DNA from: Polaribacter sejongensis
GTDB lineage: Bacteria > Bacteroidota > Bacteroidia > Flavobacteriales > Flavobacteriaceae
Assembly: GCF_038024065.1 (NCBI RefSeq)
Contig: NZ_CP150667.1
Location: 3,975,501-4,039,500 of the forward strand
Direction: 5' to 3'
Length of the DNA stretch: 64,000 nucleotides
A program made the translations under genes and the position numbers. The notes beneath the pieces are model-generated. The model was not told the origin of the DNA and ran no database searches. It was given only the letters and a program-made list of their open reading frames with translations. Below are positions 48,248 through 58,239 of the stretch, piece after piece (the stretch's first letter is position 1; every line of letters starts with the position of its first letter).

Positions 48248-48631
48248 ATGGCAAAAGCAAGTTCAAAAAAGCGTAAAGTAATAATTGATGCTATTGGAGA
48301 GGCGCACGTAACTGCATCTTTTAACAACATCATTATTTCTTTAACAAATAAAAAAGGTGACGTTATTTCTTGGTCATCTGCGGGTAAAATGGGTTTTAGA
48401 GGTTCTAAAAAGAATACTCCATATGCAGCTCAATTAGCAGCAGAAGATTGTGCAAACGTTGCAAAAGAAGCAGGTTTACGTAAAGTAAAAGTGTATGTAA
48501 AAGGACCGGGTAATGGTAGAGAATCTGCTATTAGATCTATTCATAATGCAGGTATCGAAGTAACAGAAATTATTGATGTTACACCTATTCCTCATAATGG
48601 ATGTCGTCCACCGAAGAGAAGAAGAGTATAA
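48248..48631 (+). CDS. rpsK: 30S ribosomal protein S11
   Basis: 127 residues; [21 protein letters not shown] and the C-terminal [15 protein letters not shown]. The Asn-Gly near the C-terminus is the site that can form isoaspartate in other bacteria. Preceded by a 77-base spacer. Confidence 0.97.
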   Translation: MAKASSKKRKVIIDAIGEAHVTASFNNIIISLTNKKGDVISWSSAGKMGFRGSKKNTPYAAQLAAEDCANVAKEAGLRKVKVYVKGPGNGRESAIRSIHNAGIEVTEIIDVTPIPHNGCRPPKRRRV

Positions 48632-48647
48632 TTTAATTTTTTAATTT

Positions 48648-48697
48648 GATAGGATCTAGATTATCGAAGGAGTAAGCCTTAATTCATAATCCCTATC
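48648..48697 (+). promoter_or_regulatory. Long nested hairpin in the rpsD leader
   Basis: Three helices fold on one axis: GATAGG (48648-48653) with CCTATC (48692-48697), GATTAT (48659-48664) with ATAATC (48686-48691), and AAGG (48667-48670) with CCTT (48677-48680). It ends 18 bases before the rpsD ATG. It could be an S4 binding site for autoregulation. Function is inferred from position and structure only. Confidence 0.5.
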
Positions 48698-48714
48698 TAT
48701 AACAACAAAAAGAA

Positions 48715-49320
48715 ATGGCAAGATATACAGGACCAAAAACTAAAATTGCTCGTAAGTTTGGTGAAGCAATTTTTGGAGAAGATAAAAACTTCGAAAAAAG
48801 AAATTTCCCTCCAGGACAGCATGGTAATGCAAGAAGAAGAGGAAAAAAATCTGAATATGCTACTCAATTAATGGAGAAGCAAAAAGCGAAATATACTTAT
48901 GGTATTTTAGAGCGTCAATTCAGTAACTTGTTTAAACAAGCACAAGCTGCTTCTGGGATTACAGGTGAAATCTTATTACAATTATGTGAATCTCGTTTAG
49001 ATAACGTTGTTTACAGAATGGGTGTTTCTAACTCTAGAAGTGGAGCTCGTCAATTAGTTTCTCACAGACATATTACTGTTAATGGAGAAATAGTTAACAT
49101 TCCTTCTTATAGTTTAAAAGATGGAGATGTTGTAGCTGTAAGAGAGAAGTCTAAATCTTTAAGTGCTATTGAAAATGCATTAGCTTCTAACAGCAATGTT
49201 TTTGAATGGTTAACTTGGAATACTGATACTAAATCTGGAACTTTTGTAAAAGCACCAGAAAGATTACAAATTCCAGAAAACATCAAAGAACAATTAATCG
49301 TAGAATTATATTCTAAGTAA
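48715..49320 (+). CDS. rpsD: 30S ribosomal protein S4 (zinc-free type)
   Basis: 201 residues; [17 protein letters not shown] start without the CxxC knuckle, FPPGQHG, and the S4 RNA-binding domain ([11 protein letters not shown] and [13 protein letters not shown]). A primary assembly protein of the 30S body. A structured leader precedes it and another hairpin follows it before rpoA. Confidence 0.97.
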   Translation: MARYTGPKTKIARKFGEAIFGEDKNFEKRNFPPGQHGNARRRGKKSEYATQLMEKQKAKYTYGILERQFSNLFKQAQAASGITGEILLQLCESRLDNVVYRMGVSNSRSGARQLVSHRHITVNGEIVNIPSYSLKDGDVVAVREKSKSLSAIENALASNSNVFEWLTWNTDTKSGTFVKAPERLQIPENIKEQLIVELYSK

Positions 49321-49340
49321 TAAATTAAACACATTGAAAT

Positions 49341-49392
49341 TCGGCCAAAGGGTTTATAAACATCTCTTCACGTTTATAAACCGCGCAACCGA
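49341..49392 (+). promoter_or_regulatory. Perfect hairpin between rpsD and rpoA
   Basis: GGTTTATAAAC at 49351-49361 and GTTTATAAACC at 49372-49382 form an 11-bp stem with a 10-base loop. TCGG at 49341-49344 and CCGA at 49389-49392 extend it across an internal bulge. No T-run, so it is not an intrinsic terminator. It could be an RNA processing or autoregulatory element. Confidence 0.5.
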
Positions 49393-49414
49393 GTAACAAT
49401 TAAAACGAAGAAAA

Positions 49415-50407
49415 ATGGCAATTTTAAATTTTCAAAAACCAGATAAGGTTATTATGATTGAATCTACTGATTTTACAGGTAGATTTGAGTTTAGACCTTT
49501 AGAACCAGGTTTTGGTTTAACAATAGGAAACGCTTTAAGAAGAGTTCTTTTATCTTCTTTAGAAGGATTTGCAATTACATCATTAAGAATTGATGGTGTA
49601 GAGCATGAATTTTCTACTGTATCTGGAGTTGTAGAAGACGTTACAGAAATTATTTTAAACTTAAAACAAGTTCGTTTTAAGAAACAAATAGAAGAAACAG
49701 ATAGAGAAACTGTATCTATTTCATTATCTGGTCAAGAGCAGTTTACTGCAGGAGACTTACAGAAATTTATTTCTGGTTTTCAAGTATTGAATCCAGATTT
49801 AGTAATCTGTAACATGGATAAATCTGTAAAGTTAAATGCAGAAATTACTATAGAAAAAGGTAGAGGATTTGTACCTGCAGAAGAGAATAAAAAAGCTTCA
49901 GCACCAATAGGAACAATCTTTACTGATTCTATCTACACACCAATTAAGAATGTAAAGTATGCAATCGAAAATTTTCGTGTAGAGCAAAAAACGGATTATG
50001 AAAAATTAGTTTTCGATATCGATACTGATGGATCAATCAATCCTAAAGATGCATTAACTGAAGCTGCAAAAATATTAATCCACCACTTTATGTTATTCTC
50101 TGATGAGCGTATCACTTTAGAGGCAGATGAAATTGCACAAACAGAAACATATGATGAGGAATCATTACATATGCGTCAGTTATTAAAAACTAGATTAATC
50201 GATATGGATTTATCTGTTAGAGCTTTAAATTGTTTAAAGGCTGCAGAAGTAGATACATTAGGAGATTTAGTTTCTTTTAACAAAAGTGATTTAATGAAGT
50301 TTAGAAACTTTGGTAAAAAATCATTAACAGAACTAGAAGAATTGGTTATTGTTAAAGGTTTAAGTTTCGGTATGGATTTAACAAAATACAAATTAGATAG
50401 AGATTAA
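49415..50407 (+). CDS. rpoA: RNA polymerase subunit alpha
   Basis: 330 residues. The N-terminal dimerisation domain has [28 protein letters not shown]. The C-terminal domain has [24 protein letters not shown] and [13 protein letters not shown], the DNA- and activator-binding helix-hairpin-helix. It initiates RNAP core assembly. Confidence 0.98.
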   Translation: MAILNFQKPDKVIMIESTDFTGRFEFRPLEPGFGLTIGNALRRVLLSSLEGFAITSLRIDGVEHEFSTVSGVVEDVTEIILNLKQVRFKKQIEETDRETVSISLSGQEQFTAGDLQKFISGFQVLNPDLVICNMDKSVKLNAEITIEKGRGFVPAEENKKASAPIGTIFTDSIYTPIKNVKYAIENFRVEQKTDYEKLVFDIDTDGSINPKDALTEAAKILIHHFMLFSDERITLEADEIAQTETYDEESLHMRQLLKTRLIDMDLSVRALNCLKAAEVDTLGDLVSFNKSDLMKFRNFGKKSLTELEELVIVKGLSFGMDLTKYKLDRD

Positions 50408-50467
50408 TTTTTCATAATTTGCTCCTCATAGTGAGTTGATGCAAGATGAAATTATAAAACAAAGGTC

Positions 50468-50941
50468 ATGAGACACGGAAAAAAGCATAATCATTTAGGA
50501 AGAACTACTTCACACAGAAAGGCAATGTTAGCTAATATGACATGTTCTTTAATAGAACATAAACGTATTAACACTACAGTGGCTAAAGCAAAAGCATTAA
50601 GAGTTTTTGCAGAACCATTAATAACAAAGTCTAAAAGTGATACTACTCACAACAGACGTGTTGTATTTTCTCACTTACGTGATAAATATGCAGTTACAGA
50701 ATTATTTAAAGAAATCTCTGTAAAAGTAGCAGATAGACCAGGAGGTTATCTTCGTATTATTAAGTTAGGAAATCGTCAAGGGGATAATGCTCCTATGGCA
50801 ATGGTAGAATTAGTTGATTACAACGAAATTTACAATCCTAATGGTAAAAAAGCTAAGAAAACTACACGTAGAGGAAGAAGCAAAAAAGCAGATGCTCCAC
50901 AAGTAGAAGGAACAGCAACAGAAGAAAAATCTGAAGAATAG
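50468..50941 (+). CDS. rplQ: 50S ribosomal protein L17
   Basis: 157 residues; [20 protein letters not shown] start and [26 protein letters not shown]. Compared with short forms of L17 it has an extra Lys/Thr/Glu-rich tail of about 40 residues. Last gene of the ribosomal cluster, followed by a strong terminator. Confidence 0.96.
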   Translation: MRHGKKHNHLGRTTSHRKAMLANMTCSLIEHKRINTTVAKAKALRVFAEPLITKSKSDTTHNRRVVFSHLRDKYAVTELFKEISVKVADRPGGYLRIIKLGNRQGDNAPMAMVELVDYNEIYNPNGKKAKKTTRRGRSKKADAPQVEGTATEEKSEE

Positions 50942-50966
50942 AAAATGAAAATTTTTTAATTTATAT

Positions 50967-51002
50967 AAAAGGGATAAGCGTTTACGTTTATCCCTTTTTT
51001 TT
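50967..51002 (+). terminator. Terminator of the ribosomal protein cluster
   Basis: GGGATAAGCG and CGTTTATCCC pair (one G-U) around a TTTA loop (50981-50984), flanked by AAAA and a T-run. It closes the S10-spc-alpha transcript. The carA -7 box follows 20 bases after the loop. Confidence 0.9.
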
Positions 51003-51011
51003 ATATTTTTG
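50981..51011 (+). promoter_or_regulatory. carA promoter overlapping the rplQ terminator
   Basis: -7 element TATTTTTG at 51004-51011 is a perfect match. The -33 position, 19 bases upstream, is TTTA at 50981-50984, which is the terminator loop. The arrangement copies that upstream of rplC, though this -33 box has one mismatch. Confidence 0.55.
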
Positions 51012-51045
51012 CATTAAGAAACACAACAACTATCAATAACTATCA

Positions 51046-52164
51046 ATGAAATATCAAACACGAAAAAAAGCGCTTGTTTTATTAGCAGATGGAACAATTT
51101 TTTATGGTAAATCCGTAGGAATAGAAGGAACGTCTACTGGAGAAATCTGTTTTAATACAGGTATGACAGGGTATCAAGAAATTTTTACAGATCCCTCTTA
51201 TTTTGGTCAATTAATGGTTGCAACAAATGCACATATTGGTAATTATGGGGTAAATGATAATGAAGTTGAATCTGATGGAATAAAGATATCAGGTTTAATT
51301 TGTAGAAATTTTAGTTTTACACATTCTAGAGTAGATTCTAATGGTAATTTAAAAGACTGGTTTACAAAACACAATCTTGTGGCTATTTCTGATGTTGATA
51401 CTAGAGCTTTAGTGGCATATATTAGAGATAATGGAGCTATGAACGCTATTATTTCTACAGATGTAGATAATATTGAAGATTTAAAAAAGCAACTTGCAGC
51501 TGTGCCTACCATGGAAGGTTTAGAATTAGCCTCTAAAGTATCTACAAAAGAACCATATTTTGTGGGTGATGAAAATGCTGAGTTTAAAATATCTGCCTTA
51601 GACATCGGAATTAAAAAGAATATTTTAAGAAATTTAGTAAAAAGAGGAGCTTATATAAAAGTTTTCCCTTATAATGCTAAATTTGAAGATTTAGCAGCTT
51701 TTAATCCTGATGGTTATTTTATTTCTAATGGACCTGGAGATCCAGAACCATTAATTGAAGCACAAGAAGTTGCTAAACAAATTATAGAAAGAAATTTACC
51801 TTTATTTGGTATTTGTTTAGGACATCAAGTAATTGCTTTGGCTAACGGAATTTCTACTTATAAAATGCACAATGGTCATAGAGGAATTAATCATCCTGTA
51901 AAAAACTTATTGACAGGTAAAGGAGAAATTACTTCACAAAATCATGGTTTTGCTATCAATAGAGAAGAAACAGAAGCTAATGAGAATGTAGAAATTACAC
52001 ATGTTCATTTAAATGATCATACAGTTGCAGGAATTCGTATGAAAGATAAGAATGTTTTTTCTGTACAATATCACCCAGAAGCAAGCCCAGGACCTCATGA
52101 TTCTGAGTATTTATTTGATCAATTTATAGAAAATATTATGAAGGCAAAAGCAGTGATAAGTTAA
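51046..52164 (+). CDS. carA: Carbamoyl-phosphate synthase small subunit
   Basis: 372 residues. The N-terminal CPSase domain (FYGKSVGIEGTSTGEICFNTGMTGYQEI) precedes a class I glutamine amidotransferase with the nucleophile Cys in FGICLGHQ and a His-Glu pair in YHPEASPGPHD. It releases ammonia from glutamine for carbamoyl phosphate (pyrimidines, arginine). carB is not adjacent, as in many Bacteroidota. Confidence 0.97.
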   Translation: MKYQTRKKALVLLADGTIFYGKSVGIEGTSTGEICFNTGMTGYQEIFTDPSYFGQLMVATNAHIGNYGVNDNEVESDGIKISGLICRNFSFTHSRVDSNGNLKDWFTKHNLVAISDVDTRALVAYIRDNGAMNAIISTDVDNIEDLKKQLAAVPTMEGLELASKVSTKEPYFVGDENAEFKISALDIGIKKNILRNLVKRGAYIKVFPYNAKFEDLAAFNPDGYFISNGPGDPEPLIEAQEVAKQIIERNLPLFGICLGHQVIALANGISTYKMHNGHRGINHPVKNLLTGKGEITSQNHGFAINREETEANENVEITHVHLNDHTVAGIRMKDKNVFSVQYHPEASPGPHDSEYLFDQFIENIMKAKAVIS

Positions 52165-52212
52165 CATTTGTTAATTTATTTCATCTGAAAACGTTTTCGT
52201 AAGTAACTATTT

Positions 52213-52240
52213 AAAACCACTCATTTATGAGTGGTTTTTT
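52213..52240 (+). terminator. Terminator after carA
   Basis: Perfect 11-bp stem AAAACCACTCA/TGAGTGGTTTT with a TTTA loop and a T-run, 48 bases beyond the carA stop. Confidence 0.9.
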
Positions 52241-52279
52241 GTAAATTAGCAGTATAAATAAAAGACATAAATTAATTAA

Positions 52280-53581
<1,302 letters not shown>

Positions 53582-53605
53582 GGATTACTTTCTTATATAT
53601 AATAC

Positions 53606-53635
53606 AACCTCATAAGAAATTATGAGGTTTTTTTT
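53606..53635 (+). terminator. Terminator after eno
   Basis: 10-bp stem AACCTCATAA/TTATGAGGTT, GAAA loop, then a T-run. The GAAA tetraloop makes it very stable. Confidence 0.9.
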
Positions 53636-53717
53636 GTTTAATTCTTATATAAATTACCTTTATTTTAAAATATCTAAAAACTATCAGTACCTCCTTTTAA
53701 AATTCTCTAAAATTTGG

Positions 53718-53725
53718 TATCTTCG
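53718..53725 (+). promoter_or_regulatory. -7 promoter element of gltA
   Basis: TATCTTCG, one mismatch from TAnnTTTG, 33 bases before the ATG. A TTTT lies at the -33 position with a 19-base spacer. Confidence 0.45.
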
Positions 53726-53758
53726 TCAAACTTAACAATACTTAAAAATCATCATTGA

Positions 53759-55045
53759 ATGTCAGATACAGCTAAATTACAAATTGGGGATAAATCTTAT
53801 GAGTTTCCGATCGTAAAAGGAACAGAGAATGAACTAGCCATAGATATAAAAACCTTAAGAGGTGCAACTAATGGAGTTATAACTATAGATCCTGGTTATA
53901 AGAATACAGGCTCTTGTGAAAGTGCAATTACTTTTTTAGATGGAGAAAAAGGAATTTTACGCTATAGAGGTTATTCAATTGAAGAGTTAGCTGAAAAAGC
54001 AGACTTTTTAGAAGTTTCTTATGCTTTAATATTTGGTAACTTACCTACAAAATCAGAATTAGATAAATTTCATAATGATATTAGAGACCATTCTTTAGTT
54101 GATGATGATGTTAGAAAGATTTTAGAAGCTTTTCCAAAGACAGCTCACCCAATGGGAGTTTTGTCTTCTTTAACAAGCGCATTAACGGCATTTAACCCTT
54201 CTTCTGTAAACATTGAGTCTAGTGAAGATATGTATAATGCTATTGTACGTATTATGGCTAAATTTCCAGTTCTAGTAGCTTGGACTATGCGTAAGCAAAA
54301 AGGAATGCACTTAAATTATGGACAAAAATCTTTAGGATATGTAGAGAATCTTATGTTTATGATGTTTAAACAACCTAATGAAGATTTTGTAATAAACCCA
54401 ATTGTTAAAGATGCATTAGATAAATTATTGATTTTACATGCAGATCATGAACAAAACTGTTCTACTTCTACAGTAAGAATTGTAGGTTCTTCTCACGCTG
54501 GTTTATTTGCTTCTCTTTCTGCAGGAATTTCTGCACTTTGGGGGCCATTACATGGTGGAGCAAACCAGGCGGTATTAGAAATGTTAGAAGGAATTAGAGC
54601 TGATGGTGGTGATACTAAAAAGTACATGGCCAAAGCAAAAGATAAAAATGATCCTTTCCGTTTAATGGGATTTGGACATAGAGTTTATAAAAACTTCGAT
54701 CCTAGAGCTAAAATTATTAAAGCTGCAGCAGATGATGTTTTAAATGATTTAGGAGTTGAAGATCCTATTTTAGATATCGCAAGAAGTTTAGAGCAAGAAG
54801 CTTTAAATGATCCTTATTTTGTAGAAAGAAAATTATACCCGAATGTAGATTTTTATTCAGGTATTATTTACAGAGCTATGGGAATTCCAACAGAAATGTT
54901 TACGGTAATGTTTGCTTTAGGACGTTTACCAGGTTGGATTGCTCAATGGAAAGAAATGCGTCTTAAAAAAGAACCAATAGGTAGACCACGTCAAATTTAT
55001 ACAGGAGAAAATTTAAGACCTTTTGTAGGTTTAGAAAAAAGATAA
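53759..55045 (+). CDS. gltA: Citrate synthase
   Basis: 428 residues, type II length. ITFLDGEKGILRYRGYSIEEL near the N-terminus; catalytic His regions in LHADHEQNCSTSTVR and GFGHRVYKNFDPRA; catalytic Asp in NVDFYSGIIYRAMGIP. Condenses oxaloacetate with acetyl-CoA. Follows eno but with its own promoter and terminator. Confidence 0.97.
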   Translation: MSDTAKLQIGDKSYEFPIVKGTENELAIDIKTLRGATNGVITIDPGYKNTGSCESAITFLDGEKGILRYRGYSIEELAEKADFLEVSYALIFGNLPTKSELDKFHNDIRDHSLVDDDVRKILEAFPKTAHPMGVLSSLTSALTAFNPSSVNIESSEDMYNAIVRIMAKFPVLVAWTMRKQKGMHLNYGQKSLGYVENLMFMMFKQPNEDFVINPIVKDALDKLLILHADHEQNCSTSTVRIVGSSHAGLFASLSAGISALWGPLHGGANQAVLEMLEGIRADGGDTKKYMAKAKDKNDPFRLMGFGHRVYKNFDPRAKIIKAAADDVLNDLGVEDPILDIARSLEQEALNDPYFVERKLYPNVDFYSGIIYRAMGIPTEMFTVMFALGRLPGWIAQWKEMRLKKEPIGRPRQIYTGENLRPFVGLEKR

Positions 55046-55067
55046 ATTTTATTACATTTACAAAATC

Positions 55068-55098
55068 AAAGCTTCATAATTTTATGGAGCTTTTTTTT
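55068..55098 (+). terminator. Terminator after gltA
   Basis: 10-bp stem AAAGCTTCAT/ATGGAGCTTT (one G-U) with a 6-base loop and a run of eight T, ending 13 bases before the next ATG. The next gene therefore has no room for a promoter after it and may depend on read-through. Confidence 0.85.
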
Positions 55099-55111
55099 AT
55101 CCATATTATCT

Positions 55112-56026
55112 ATGTTAGAACTAAATATAAAAAACGAAACAGCTAGATTAAGAGCTGTAATTTTAGGTACTGCCAAAAGTAATGGAGGAGTACCAAAAGT
55201 TGAAGACTGTTATGATCCTAAGAGTATAGAACACGTTTTAGCGGGTACATATCCTAAAGAATCTGCAATGAACTTAGAGATGGAAGCTGTTGCGGAAGTT
55301 TTAAAAAAGTATGATGTAGAAGTATTTAGACCAGATATAATTGAAAATTACAATCAAATATTTGCTAGAGATATTGCTTTTGTAATAGAAGACACTTTTA
55401 TAGAAGCTAATATTCTACCAGACAGAGAAAAAGAATATAAAGCGATAGATAAAGTTATCTCACAAATAGATCCTTCTAAAGTGGTTGTTTTACCCAAAGA
55501 ATGTCATGTAGAAGGTGGTGATGTAATGCCGTGGAATGAATATATTTTTGTTGGTACCTATTCTGGAAGTGATTATGCCGATTATATTACAGCACGTACA
55601 AATATGGATGCTATAATTGCGCTTCAAGAATTATTTCCTGAAAAAATAGTAAAATCTTTTGAGTTAAGAAAATCGAATACCAACGCTAAAGATAATGCGT
55701 TGCATTTAGACTGCTGTTTTCAACCAATAGGAAAAGACAAGGCTATTCTTCATAAAAACGGTTTTTTAGTTGAAAGAGAATATGAATGGTTGGTAAATTT
55801 CTTTGGAAAGGAAAACATTTTTGAGATAACTAAAGATGAAATGTATAGTATGAATAGTAATGTTTTTTCAATTTCTGAAGAAGTTATTATTTCTGAAAAA
55901 AACTTTACAAGATTAAACACTTGGCTTAGAGAAAATGGTTTTACCGTAGAGGAAGTAGCATATTCAGAAATAGCAAAACAAGAAGGGTTGCTTAGATGTT
56001 CTACGTTGCCTTTAATAAGAGATTAA
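55112..56026 (+). CDS. Arginine deiminase / amidinotransferase family hydrolase
   Basis: 304 residues with the guanidino-modifying enzyme fold. The core residues are EGGD at 134-137, catalytic His198 in LHLD, and Cys296 in RCSTLPLIR near the C-terminus. FARDIAFVIED near residue 84 matches the substrate-binding region. Dimethylarginine hydrolases, arginine deiminases and glycine amidinotransferases share these features, so the exact substrate is not decided. It is very close to the gltA terminator, and read-through transcription is likely. Confidence 0.78.
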   Translation: MLELNIKNETARLRAVILGTAKSNGGVPKVEDCYDPKSIEHVLAGTYPKESAMNLEMEAVAEVLKKYDVEVFRPDIIENYNQIFARDIAFVIEDTFIEANILPDREKEYKAIDKVISQIDPSKVVVLPKECHVEGGDVMPWNEYIFVGTYSGSDYADYITARTNMDAIIALQELFPEKIVKSFELRKSNTNAKDNALHLDCCFQPIGKDKAILHKNGFLVEREYEWLVNFFGKENIFEITKDEMYSMNSNVFSISEEVIISEKNFTRLNTWLRENGFTVEEVAYSEIAKQEGLLRCSTLPLIRD

Positions 56027-56140
56027 ATATAGATGTTTCAGCTGTTTATAATAGTGTCTTAAAATGTAATTATTTATAGTTAAAACAGATCTGGAATTTT
56101 TCTACAATAATTTAATTAGTGTTCTTGCCTTTATTAAAAC

Positions 56141-56168
56141 AAAAAAACGAGCAAATTGCTCGTTTTTA
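56141..56168. terminator. Bidirectional terminator between convergent genes
   Basis: AAAAACGAGCA/TGCTCGTTTTT palindrome with A-run and T-run, between the deiminase gene and the DUF4369 lipoprotein gene. Confidence 0.85.
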
Positions 56169-56194
56169 TTGTTTATAGGAGAAAAATATTTTCT

Positions 56195-56890
56195 CTATTT
56201 TTCTTTGATAGAATTTAAGTATTCTTGAAAACGTTTTCCGTAATCTGAGTTTTTTACATTATCTGATAAAGAATTATTCACCGTATCCAACATTTTTAAA
56301 CTAGCATCATACATTTCTGTTAAGCCAATATAAGGTGCAACTTCATAGTCTGCATTTGTAAGTGCAAAATTGGTTGTAAATAAAACTCTTCTTCTAGAAA
56401 GATTTTGATAGTCTTTTTCTAATTGCGTAATTAATTCTTGATTGTCTGCTTTTTTAGCATCAAAATCTTTCTTAATGAATTCTAATCGCTGGTCCTGAAA
56501 TTTATGTTTGATTTTGTTATACTTATCTAAAATTTCTTGATTTTTAGATCCTGTTATTTCTGGAGTATAGCCAAACTTTTCTACATTATCATTAATGGTA
56601 ATAATTCCTTTTTCACCAAAAAAGAGAATTCTTTTATCACTTGTATTTCCGTCAAACGTTAAATAATAAAGTACAGGAGATTCTACATTATCCTTTAAAG
56701 TAAATTTATCGCTACCTAACAATTTTACAGAATCTACAGATACTAATAATGTATCTTTCATTTTTTGAAGGTATAGAGTCCCTTTCTTAAGACCTTTAAT
56801 TTGTCCTTGCACAGTCATATTTCCTTCTTTTTTAGAAGAACATGCTGTAATTAAAATTGAAAGGACTAAAAGCGTAATAATTTTCTTCAT
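56195..56890 (-). CDS. DUF4369-type lipoprotein
   Basis: 231 residues from ATG 56890; the ATG 33 bases upstream would put charged residues before the signal. SPII signal with lipobox ITAC (Cys at about residue 17) and SSKKEGN after it. The first 100 residues (GQIKGLKKGTLYLQKMKDTLLVSVDSV) match the DUF4369 beta-rich domain often fused to thioredoxins in Bacteroidota. Here no thioredoxin domain follows, only a helical C-terminal half. Function unknown. Not clearly coupled to the DUF819 gene upstream (about 40 bases). Confidence 0.75.
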   Translation of the reverse strand: MKKIITLLVLSILITACSSKKEGNMTVQGQIKGLKKGTLYLQKMKDTLLVSVDSVKLLGSDKFTLKDNVESPVLYYLTFDGNTSDKRILFFGEKGIITINDNVEKFGYTPEITGSKNQEILDKYNKIKHKFQDQRLEFIKKDFDAKKADNQELITQLEKDYQNLSRRRVLFTTNFALTNADYEVAPYIGLTEMYDASLKMLDTVNNSLSDNVKNSDYGKRFQEYLNSIKEK

Positions 56891-56929
56891 AAATCTATAT
56901 TTTTCGTCTGCAAATATGCTCATTTTTAT

Positions 56930-58237
56930 TTAAAGTGTTGCTGATAATTCCATTAAAATGGTACATAAAATAGCACCAATTGTTCCTATAGCATACCCAA
57001 AAACAGCTAATAAAACACCAACAGTAGCTAAAGAAGGATGAAATGCTTGCGCTACAATTGGGGCAGAAGCAGCACCACCAACATTTGCTTGACTACCAAG
57101 TGCTAAAAAGAAATAAGGAGCTTTTATTAATTTGGCAACGAACACTAATAATCCAGCATGAATAGACATCCAAACAAGACCAATAGCAATTAACCCTACA
57201 TTGTCAAAAATCATTGCTAAATCCATTTTCATACCAATGGTAGCAACCAAAATGTAAATAAATACACTTCCAATTTTACTTGCACCCGCCCCTTCGTAAT
57301 TTTTTGCTTTTGTAAAAGATAAGATTACTGCAATAACGGTAGAAATGCTAATCAACCAAAAGAAACTAGAACCTAAGAAAGTAAAGATGTTTCTCCATGT
57401 TTCAGACTCTATACCTGCAACTAAATCACTAAAAAAAGAACTTAAATATGCTGCAGTAAAATGACCTAAACCAACAGTACCGAACGCAATGGCAAGAATT
57501 ATCATAAAGTCTGTTACAGAAGGATTCCTTTTTACTTTCTTAGCAAATAAAGAAACTTTATCTTTTAAATCTTCTATGGCAGAAGTATCTGCACCCAACC
57601 ATTTGTCTATTTTGTCTTTTTTACCAATTCCTATTAATAGAATAGCCATCCAAACATTAGCAACTACAATATCTACAAACACCATTCCTCCATATTTTGC
57701 AGGGTTGTATTTGTAAATTTCTAACATGGCAGTTTGGTTTGCACCACCACCAATCCAACTTCCTGCAAGTGTAGATAAACCACGCCAAACAGCATCAAAG
57801 TCAGAGCCACCAACCGTTTCTGGAGAGAAAATTGAAATTAATAAAATAGCTATTGGTCCTCCAATAATAATACCTACAGTTCCCGTAAAAAACATAATTA
57901 ATGCTTTAGAACCTAGGTTGAAAATAGCTTTTAAATCGATACTTAGTGTCATTAAAACTAAGGCAGCAGGCAATAAAAATCGACTAGAAATATAATACAA
58001 TTGCGATTTTCCTTTTACAACTTCTCCTGCCGTACTTAATGTTTCCCATTCTGGGGATATGATGCCGGCAGTAGTAAAAATAGCAGGAATGAAATATGCC
58101 ATAAATAAACCTGGTACAATCTTGTAGAATTTATGCCAGAAACCACTTTTTATATTTTCCGTATAGAAAACGAAACCGAGTGATAACATTAAGATTCCAA
58201 AAACGATTGCGTCATTTGTAAAAGTGGGTGTTGTCAT
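56930..58237 (-). CDS. DUF819 family membrane protein
   Basis: 435 residues, about ten to twelve TM segments, with GGPIAILLISIFSPETVGG, WIGGGANQTAMLEIY and LGSQANVGGAASAPIVAQAF. These Gly/Asn-rich re-entrant motifs match DUF819 (YjcL-like), a probable anion or amino-acid transporter family of unproven substrate. It starts 2 bases after the DUF2490 stop, so the two are co-transcribed. Confidence 0.85.
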   Translation of the reverse strand: MTTPTFTNDAIVFGILMLSLGFVFYTENIKSGFWHKFYKIVPGLFMAYFIPAIFTTAGIISPEWETLSTAGEVVKGKSQLYYISSRFLLPAALVLMTLSIDLKAIFNLGSKALIMFFTGTVGIIIGGPIAILLISIFSPETVGGSDFDAVWRGLSTLAGSWIGGGANQTAMLEIYKYNPAKYGGMVFVDIVVANVWMAILLIGIGKKDKIDKWLGADTSAIEDLKDKVSLFAKKVKRNPSVTDFMIILAIAFGTVGLGHFTAAYLSSFFSDLVAGIESETWRNIFTFLGSSFFWLISISTVIAVILSFTKAKNYEGAGASKIGSVFIYILVATIGMKMDLAMIFDNVGLIAIGLVWMSIHAGLLVFVAKLIKAPYFFLALGSQANVGGAASAPIVAQAFHPSLATVGVLLAVFGYAIGTIGAILCTILMELSATL

Positions 58238-58239
58238 AT

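Noticed and set aside
52213..52250. Possible terminator/promoter overlap upstream of eno
   Set aside because: The sequence at the correct 19-base distance (TAGCAGTA) does not match TAnnTTTG. The nearest alternative, TAAATTAG, has the wrong spacing.
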